This document shows positions 24,221 to 28,193 of a stretch of 28,193 nucleotides of DNA, piece after piece. Under the pieces are notes generated by a model. It was given only the letters and a program-made list of their open reading frames with translations, did no database searches and was not told where the DNA came from. The first letter of the stretch is position 1. Every line of letters starts with the position of its first letter. Origin of the DNA: a virus; IMG/VR virus record IMGVR_UViG_3300022699_000135, positions 1-28,193 of that record; one strand, given 5' to 3'. A program made the position numbers and the translations under genes.

Positions 24221-25384
24221 ATGTCAATGGAATTAGTACAAGTCCTGCAAGAATCACCCCTTGCAGACGAAAAAAAGAATGTGGTGAAAGATTTACTTGC
24301 ACCATTCTTTGCCAAGGCGGAGGAATGGAAATCACAGGTGGATTTAATCGAAATCACAGACCCAAGCCAAACTGATAAAATGGCATTGGCGAAAACGGGC
24401 AGGCTTCAATTGAGGCAGTTTAGATTAACAGCTGAAAAGCTGATTAATGAAAAGCGTAAAATCGTAAAGGCGAGAATGGCAGACGATGTACTGGAGGACA
24501 AGTTGCTGTTGCGTTCAGGTCAAATGGTTGTAGCTGTTTTTGACAACCTCGAAACCAAATTAGAGCACAAAGAGAAATTTGCAGAGCGATGGGAGGCCGA
24601 ACAACGCGAAGTCCGCAGACAGGAAAGGCTTGCTATCATTGCCGAGTTCAATGCGGTTGAAATGCCAGGACTTGCCGATTTTCCGCAAGACGCATTCGAT
24701 GCCTATGTAACGGGTTTACGTGCGAAAAGAGATGCAGAAATCAAGGCGGAACAGGATAGAGTTGAAGCGGAACGAGTTGTAAATCTTCATAACGACCGCA
24801 AGTCAAGACTGGCAAAATACGAGGACTTCATACCTGAATTTAATTCGCTTAATTTTGGCGAAATGGACGAGGCAAAAATTATCGAAATCGGAACGCAAGC
24901 CAAAGCCGATAAAGATAAGCACGATGCAGAGCATGAAAAGGTGCGTAAAGAGAATGAGCGTTTAAGGCTTGAAGCCGAGGAAAAAGAGCGCAAGCGTCAG
25001 GCTGAAATCAAAGCAGAACAGGACAGGCAGGAAAAAGAACGTGTTGCACGTGAAGCCGAGGCAAAGCGCATTCAAGCCGAAGCCGATGCAAAATTAAAGG
25101 CGGAGCAGGAAAAGGCACGTAAAGCGCAAGAGGATGCCGAGAATTTACGCAAAGCAGAACAGACACGAGTTGATGCAGAGAATGCAAGAATTAAAGCAGA
25201 GCGGGAAAAGCAAGAGGCTTTACAGGCTCAATCTGAATCGGTACGGCTGGAATCATGGATTAATTCATTCGAATTGCCACAACCTCCACAGGGCAAATAC
25301 ACGAAGAAAACTCAAGCCACAATACAATTGATTGAGGCGAAGTTCGAGGCGTTTAAGAAATGGGCACAAGCAGAAAATAAATAA
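24221..25384 (+). CDS. Coiled-coil protein of recombination cluster (387 aa)
   Basis: Starts MSMELVQVLQESPLADEKKN. Residues 1-130 are helical (FFAKAEEWKSQVDLI, LRQFRLTAEKLINEKRK). Residues about 170-345 are one long Lys/Glu/Ala-rich coiled coil (KERKRQAEIKAEQDRQEKER and similar). The last 45 residues form a separate helical cap (WINSFELPQPPQGKYTKKTQ). Phages often have such a protein between a YqaJ nuclease and an SSB-like protein. It may organise recombination or replication complexes. The leader carries the AAAAAATCATATC word. Function unproven. Confidence 0.75.
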   Translation: MSMELVQVLQESPLADEKKNVVKDLLAPFFAKAEEWKSQVDLIEITDPSQTDKMALAKTGRLQLRQFRLTAEKLINEKRKIVKARMADDVLEDKLLLRSGQMVVAVFDNLETKLEHKEKFAERWEAEQREVRRQERLAIIAEFNAVEMPGLADFPQDAFDAYVTGLRAKRDAEIKAEQDRVEAERVVNLHNDRKSRLAKYEDFIPEFNSLNFGEMDEAKIIEIGTQAKADKDKHDAEHEKVRKENERLRLEAEEKERKRQAEIKAEQDRQEKERVAREAEAKRIQAEADAKLKAEQEKARKAQEDAENLRKAEQTRVDAENARIKAEREKQEALQAQSESVRLESWINSFELPQPPQGKYTKKTQATIQLIEAKFEAFKKWAQAENK

Positions 25385-25394
25385 TAACAGCAGT

Positions 25395-25748
25395 ATGAAG
25401 ATCAAAATCACAGGCACGGTAGTACGTGTCAATCAAACGGAAGTAAGAGGAAATAACTTCCACGTAAGAGCGGTTCATGTCCTAATTGATAACGACACCG
25501 ACTATCCTCAAACAATTCAAATCGAGTTGGCAGGCGACAGATGCGCAGAGGGCGACAAGTTAATCAATGGTCAAATTGTCGAGTTTGATTGCGACATCAG
25601 AGGTCGGGAGTGGAAAGACCCTAAGACGAATATGATGAAAGTATTTAACACGATTGGGTGCTGGAAGGTAAAAGTAATTCAGGACATCCAGCACGAGCCA
25701 CAAACACCAACACAAACCACGCAAACCGATGACGACCTCCCATTCTAA
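25395..25748 (+). CDS. DUF3127-like single-strand DNA-binding protein
   Basis: 117 residues from ATG 25395; an earlier in-frame start would lie in the coiled-coil gene. One beta-barrel domain: MKIKITGTVVRVNQTE, IQIELAGDRC, NGQIVEFDCDIRGREWKD, the OB-fold layout of DUF3127 proteins of Bacteroidota. A flexible Thr/Gln linker leads to an acidic tail ending DDDLPF, nearly identical to the SSB tail that recruits partners in bacteria. It probably coats the single strands made by the YqaJ nuclease and helicases and recruits replication proteins. The next gene starts within its last 20 bases. Confidence 0.8.
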   Translation: MKIKITGTVVRVNQTEVRGNNFHVRAVHVLIDNDTDYPQTIQIELAGDRCAEGDKLINGQIVEFDCDIRGREWKDPKTNMMKVFNTIGCWKVKVIQDIQHEPQTPTQTTQTDDDLPF

Positions 25749-25959
25749 TCCATTTATTGCCCGCAAGGTTCGGGCATTGATAAGCGCAAATAAGGACATT
25801 GACGACATTCAAATACTTGTAGGTGTTTGGGCTATGCAAGGATTAAAACTTACCGATGCTCAGATAAAAAAACTGCGAGATGTTTCACCGTATTCAACAA
25901 TTTCACGTGCGATTAGCCGTGAGCGAGCAAGGAGGGCGAAGATTAATGGCTTGGGGTGA
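25729..25959 (+). CDS. Small helical, HTH-like protein (76 aa)
   Basis: Starts inside the end of the SSB-like gene (ATG 25729, 20-base overlap). The sequence is helical: VRALISANKDIDDIQILVG, then LTDAQIKKLRDVSPYSTISR and a basic end (ERARRAKINGLG). The central part could form a helix-turn-helix. A DNA-binding regulator is possible. Its end overlaps the following zinc-binding gene by 14 bases. Confidence 0.6.
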   Translation: MTTSHSNPFIARKVRALISANKDIDDIQILVGVWAMQGLKLTDAQIKKLRDVSPYSTISRAISRERARRAKINGLG

Positions 25960-26134
25960 CGAAAACGAGGTCATGCCTTGCAAGGCGTGCAAAACCCCGA
26001 ATTTAGCGGGTAATCTCAATCACGATGAGGTATGCGATGTATGCGAGCAGTCCGAGTTGGATGAGGATGATGAGTTTTGGACAGGTATGAGTGTAGGCGA
26101 TGAAAAGTACAAGCAATCAAAGGAGGATAATTAA
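25946..26134 (+). CDS. Small zinc-binding protein (62 aa)
   Basis: ATG 25946 is preferred to an earlier in-frame start at 25880, which lies inside the preceding gene; an AGGAGG-like run is 11 bases upstream of 25946. Four Cys in two knuckles (C12-x2-C15 and C30-x2-C33) with a His before the second pair suggest a zinc ribbon; the rest is acidic (ELDEDDEFW). May be an adaptor or regulator; function unknown. Confidence 0.6.
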   Translation: MAWGDENEVMPCKACKTPNLAGNLNHDEVCDVCEQSELDEDDEFWTGMSVGDEKYKQSKEDN

Positions 26135-26137
26135 ACA

Positions 26138-26551
26138 ATGGAAATCTTAAAAAGTAGTTTAAAACAAGTACCGGAAAACGATCGGGTAAAGGGTAGGGTG
26201 TATGGGGTTGCGGATGAGTGCATAGATGAAATTTGCGCTGTTGCAATTTACAATTATGGTGATTTAGACGTGACAGGATGTGAGTGGGTTTTCTGGTTCG
26301 AACTCCCCGAATCTATGTTGCCAACCCATGAAGTCGAGGTCATGCCCGAAGTTGGGCGGGAGTATGAGTTTAGCGATGATGGGGGGCATTGGTATAAGCA
26401 GACACTCAAAGGATTTGCGTCTAATGGTGACTGGAAGCATATCCGCCCCATCCAATCCAGCCCCGCTCAAACCCTGTCTATTCCTGCTGGCACGAAGGCT
26501 GAGCTGTTGGAGTTCTTGAAGCAGGTAATTGCGACAATGGAGGGTAATTAA
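26138..26551 (+). CDS. Hypothetical phage protein (137 aa)
   Basis: Starts MEILKSSLKQVPENDRVKGR, 3 bases after the zinc-binding gene, with GGAGG 11 bases upstream. The middle contains GREYEFSDDGGHWYKQTL and WKHIRPI, a pattern seen in small phage proteins of unknown role. The C-terminal helix (KAELLEFLKQVIATMEG) may mediate oligomerisation. No catalytic motif. Confidence 0.65.
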   Translation: MEILKSSLKQVPENDRVKGRVYGVADECIDEICAVAIYNYGDLDVTGCEWVFWFELPESMLPTHEVEVMPEVGREYEFSDDGGHWYKQTLKGFASNGDWKHIRPIQSSPAQTLSIPAGTKAELLEFLKQVIATMEGN

Positions 26552-26668
26552 ATTTTATAGGCAGAGTGCCTACAAGCCAAGACAACACGGCATCATGCAA
26601 GGGAGAGAGTGGCTAACCATAGTCAAGCAGTTGTTATAATGGTGACAGTCGGGAAAGTAGCGACAAAT

Positions 26669-26732
26669 AGTGGGATATGGTATGCGGTAAATTCAGTATT
26701 TGCCGAAGTCTGTTCGATTCAGACTCCCATTG
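26669..26732 (+). tRNA. tRNA-like element without D-arm (degenerate tRNA candidate)
   Basis: Acceptor: AGTGGGA (26669-26675) pairs with TCCCATT (26725-26731), all seven positions with one G-T. T-arm: GTCTG/CAGAC around TTCGATT, matching the consensus TTCGANN loop with the G53-C61 pair. Anticodon-like arm: CGGTAAA/TTTGCCG around TTCAGTA, so the anticodon would be CAG (Leu); position 37 is T, which is unusual. Only about 8 bases replace the D-arm, and the 3' end is GCAA, not CCA. A working standard tRNA is unlikely; a tRNA remnant or tRNA mimic fits better. Confidence 0.35.
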
Positions 26733-26899
26733 CAAACCCATAGAACGAGAGAGGGGCAGGTAATTGAAATTCGCACGGGTATTAGCCGATATGGCAAATG
26801 TTGGATTGATTGTGTTTTCCCATTTAGCAATCAATATCAAATCAAATGGGATGCGAAGATTAGATTATTCAAAGCCTGCCCCTCATATTATTAATTCAA

Positions 26900-26932
26900 A
26901 ACCGCTACCCTGCTGAGCGGTTGGACAGCGGG
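26900..26932 (+). promoter_or_regulatory. Overlapping hairpins or pseudoknot in leader of DUF551 gene
   Basis: Stem 1: AACCGCT (26900-26906) with AGCGGTT (26916-26922). Its loop CCCTGCTG (26908-26915) can pair with CAGCGGG (26926-26932), with one bulged T. The two stems can form an H-type pseudoknot or alternate with each other. The element ends 24 bases before the ATG at 26957, a place where it could control translation. The 3-base crossing loop is short, so switching hairpins may be more likely than a full pseudoknot. Confidence 0.4.
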
Positions 26933-26956
26933 AAGTACAAGTAAATACAAGTAATC

Positions 26957-27208
26957 ATGGAATGGATTTCAGTAAAAGACAGGCAACCCGAACAGGGTCA
27001 GCAGGTATTGGTTCGGGGTTGGTTAGGGACTGACTTGACAGAGCGAGATGAAGAGGTAGAGGTAACAATTGGACTGGTTAATTGGGGTAGCCCTGATTAC
27101 AGCGAATTATCAGATTTATGTCATTATTCTATGTGGTACTCAGGCATCACGCACTGGTCGCCTGTTGTATTTGAACTCGAAGCGGAACAGGAGGTAAGCA
27201 ATGATTAG
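26957..27208 (+). CDS. DUF551 domain protein (83 aa)
   Basis: Starts MEWISVKDRQPEQGQQVLVR, the standard opening of DUF551 (PF04448), and keeps the late motif ITHWSPV (about 64-70). Such proteins are widespread in phages and prophages in accessory early regions; biochemical role unknown. It overlaps the next small gene by 8 bases. Confidence 0.8.
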   Translation: MEWISVKDRQPEQGQQVLVRGWLGTDLTERDEEVEVTIGLVNWGSPDYSELSDLCHYSMWYSGITHWSPVVFELEAEQEVSND

Positions 27209-27374
27209 CCTCATAGTATCAATATTAATTATGGCATTGTGGATTACGAATCTATATCTGACATATCGAAACAATTCCCATATTGCCGTAATCGCAGTGT
27301 ATTCAGCATGCACGGGGCTTGCATATTACATGATGTGCCTCAGTATTTCAGAGTATTTATTTAACCATATTTAA
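27201..27374 (+). CDS. Small two-helix membrane protein (57 aa)
   Basis: Frame from ATG 27201 to TAA 27372-27374. Two hydrophobic segments: MISLIVSILIMALWITNLYL (1-20) and IAVIAVYSACTGLAYYMMC (28-46), joined by a short polar turn (TYRNNSH). The start has a GGAGG six bases upstream, one of the few good Shine-Dalgarno sites here, and overlaps the DUF551 stop. Possibly a membrane-acting host takeover or exclusion protein; unknown family. Confidence 0.55.
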   Translation: MISLIVSILIMALWITNLYLTYRNNSHIAVIAVYSACTGLAYYMMCLSISEYLFNHI

Positions 27375-27375
27375 C

Positions 27376-27591
27376 ATGTTACACAAAGAACTCGAACAAA
27401 GCAGTAAAAAAGTTCAAATTATTAGGCAGAAAAGCCCAATACAGAACGGATATGAATACTTCTTAACGGTGCTCATAAAAGACACTTTTGGTAATTGGGT
27501 AGTAAATACTGATTACAAGCAAAAGAGTGAAATTAATTCTGAGGTTGTTGCCTTGAGAATTGCAAATGATTTATTAACAACTGATATTTAA
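27376..27591 (+). CDS. Hypothetical protein (71 aa)
   Basis: Starts MLHKELEQSSKKVQIIRQKS, one base after the membrane protein stop. Mixed alpha/beta with YEYFLTVLIKDTFGNWVVN in the middle and a helical end (VVALRIANDLLTTDI). No recognised motif. Close packing on both sides supports expression. Confidence 0.6.
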   Translation: MLHKELEQSSKKVQIIRQKSPIQNGYEYFLTVLIKDTFGNWVVNTDYKQKSEINSEVVALRIANDLLTTDI

Positions 27592-27592
27592 C

Positions 27593-27892
27593 ATGCACGG
27601 ATTCACAAATTACAAACAATCAAAAGCCCTGTACGAACGGGGGTATAGGCATCCGAAACCTACCTATGCAATAGACAAGAAGGGGTGGTACACAGCGAAG
27701 CACTTAATATTCAACGGACACATTCCATCCTTCTCCCTTGCCGACATAGTAACGATGCAGGGTGAGCGGTTCTACATGCCACCACAGGTGAGTGTAGCCG
27801 AGGTAATCGAGTACAATATGAAGTACCTGCTTGAGCAGTCGGATGCGGAGGTGCAGGTGTGTAATGAGAGGTTGAGAGGGGTGTACGAATAA
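27593..27892 (+). CDS. Hypothetical protein (99 aa)
   Basis: Starts MHGFTNYKQSKALYERGYRH, one base after the previous stop. Aromatic and basic N-terminus with WYTAKHLIFNGHIPSFSLAD; C-terminal helix with CNERLRG. It resembles small phage proteins that take a KQS-ALYE-G opening, but no function is known to me. The gap after it (27893-27928) is the leader of the helicase gene. Confidence 0.65.
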   Translation: MHGFTNYKQSKALYERGYRHPKPTYAIDKKGWYTAKHLIFNGHIPSFSLADIVTMQGERFYMPPQVSVAEVIEYNMKYLLEQSDAEVQVCNERLRGVYE

Positions 27893-27928
27893 TTAATTGA
27901 ACTTTTAAACAAAATCATAAAAACCATA

Positions 27929-28193
27929 ATGAAAAACGAATATCAAGAGTTTCTTAACAAGAAGCAAAAAGCGCATGTATTTTCTGGATTCGATATTGAA
28001 TCAAAATCATTAAACAATTCAATGTTTGAGTTTCAGAAATTCATAGTAAAAAGAGCATTAAAGGCAGGTAAGTATGCCATATTTGCAGACTGCGGATTAG
28101 GCAAAACCCTGATGCAGTTAGAATGGGCTAATCAGGTAAGTATTCACACCAATAAGCCCGTATTGATACTTGCACCGCTTGCAGTATCAGGGC
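27929..28193 (+). CDS. SNF2-like SF2 helicase, 5' part (partial)
   Basis: Starts MKNEYQEFLNKKQKAHVFSG at ATG 27929 and runs off the window after 88 codons. FEFQKFIVKRAL (33-44) is a Q-like motif, ADCGLGKT (53-60) is Walker A, and PVLILAPLAV (77-86) is motif Ia. This layout is that of phage SNF2-type helicases (DEAD/DEAH superfamily). It would remodel DNA or protein-DNA complexes in replication or recombination. The leader has TTTTAAACA and ATCATAA words like other starts here. The end is cut, so total length and C-terminal domains are unknown. Confidence 0.8.
   Translation, partial: MKNEYQEFLNKKQKAHVFSGFDIESKSLNNSMFEFQKFIVKRALKAGKYAIFADCGLGKTLMQLEWANQVSIHTNKPVLILAPLAVSG

Larger units (their letters stand above)
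26552..26956 (+). other. 405-base gap without a confident gene; structured RNA candidates
   Basis: The gap holds a tRNA-like element (26669-26732) and overlapping hairpins (26900-26932). It also has a tiny frame of 14 codons at 26595, a 34-codon frame at 26639-26743 coupled to it (TAATG), and a frame from TTG 26700 to 26894 whose middle (GISRYGKCWIDCVFPFS) looks protein-like but lacks an ATG. A short GGCA/TGCC hairpin is at 26570-26580. I cannot decide whether any of the small frames is translated. Confidence 0.4.

Overview
The window is part of a tailed (siphovirus-type) phage genome, most likely infecting a member of the Bacteroidota. Three things point to that host group. Several gene starts are preceded by copies of the Bacteroidota -7 promoter box TAnnTTTG. 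Shine-Dalgarno sites are mostly absent, and A-rich leaders take their place. Proteins of Bacteroidota-typical type are present: a BT4734-like primase fused to a VirE-type helicase, and a DUF3127-like single-strand DNA binding protein. No integrase, repressor, rRNA, complete tRNA or CRISPR array was seen. Both ends of the window cut through genes.

Region 1, 1-17984, minus strand: packaging and virion genes. Reading in the direction of transcription (right to left) the order is small terminase, two small proteins, a DNA methyltransferase, large terminase, an unknown protein, a tail assembly chaperone pair with a probable -1 ribosomal frameshift, two small proteins, tape measure, a tail-tip protein, a 1120-residue tail protein holding a beta-propeller, a Cys-rich tail protein, a likely tail tube protein, portal, and a MuF-type head protein. 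After these come a 298-residue protein with a signal peptide, two small proteins (one holin-like) and the start of another signal-peptide protein. Most genes overlap by 1-14 bases or lie a few bases apart. Near-identical promoter copies stand before the tape measure and the tail tube gene; the latter sits directly behind a strong terminator. The tail genes come before portal and MuF, which is not the usual order; the major capsid gene is not in view.

Region 2, 17985-18394: a divergent, AT-rich non-coding stretch with a repeated ATCYTAC word, a 13-base inverted repeat and long A/T tracts. It is a candidate origin or control region, next to the small terminase gene. It fires left into packaging genes and right into a VRR-NUC nuclease; both flanking promoters lie so close to the ATG that leaderless mRNAs are likely.

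Region 3, 18702-22361, minus strand: primase-helicase, SF2 helicase and a 54-residue protein. The primase gene and the VRR-NUC gene overlap tail to tail by 83 bases.

Region 4, 22362-28193, plus strand: probable early genes for replication and recombination. It holds an unknown 103-residue protein, a 43-residue protein, a conserved 166-residue phage protein, a YqaJ/lambda-exo type nuclease, a coiled-coil protein, a DUF3127-like SSB, several small proteins (HTH-like, zinc-binding, DUF551, a two-helix membrane protein) and the start of an SNF2-like helicase. Two structured RNA candidates and a tRNA-like element without a D-arm lie between these genes.
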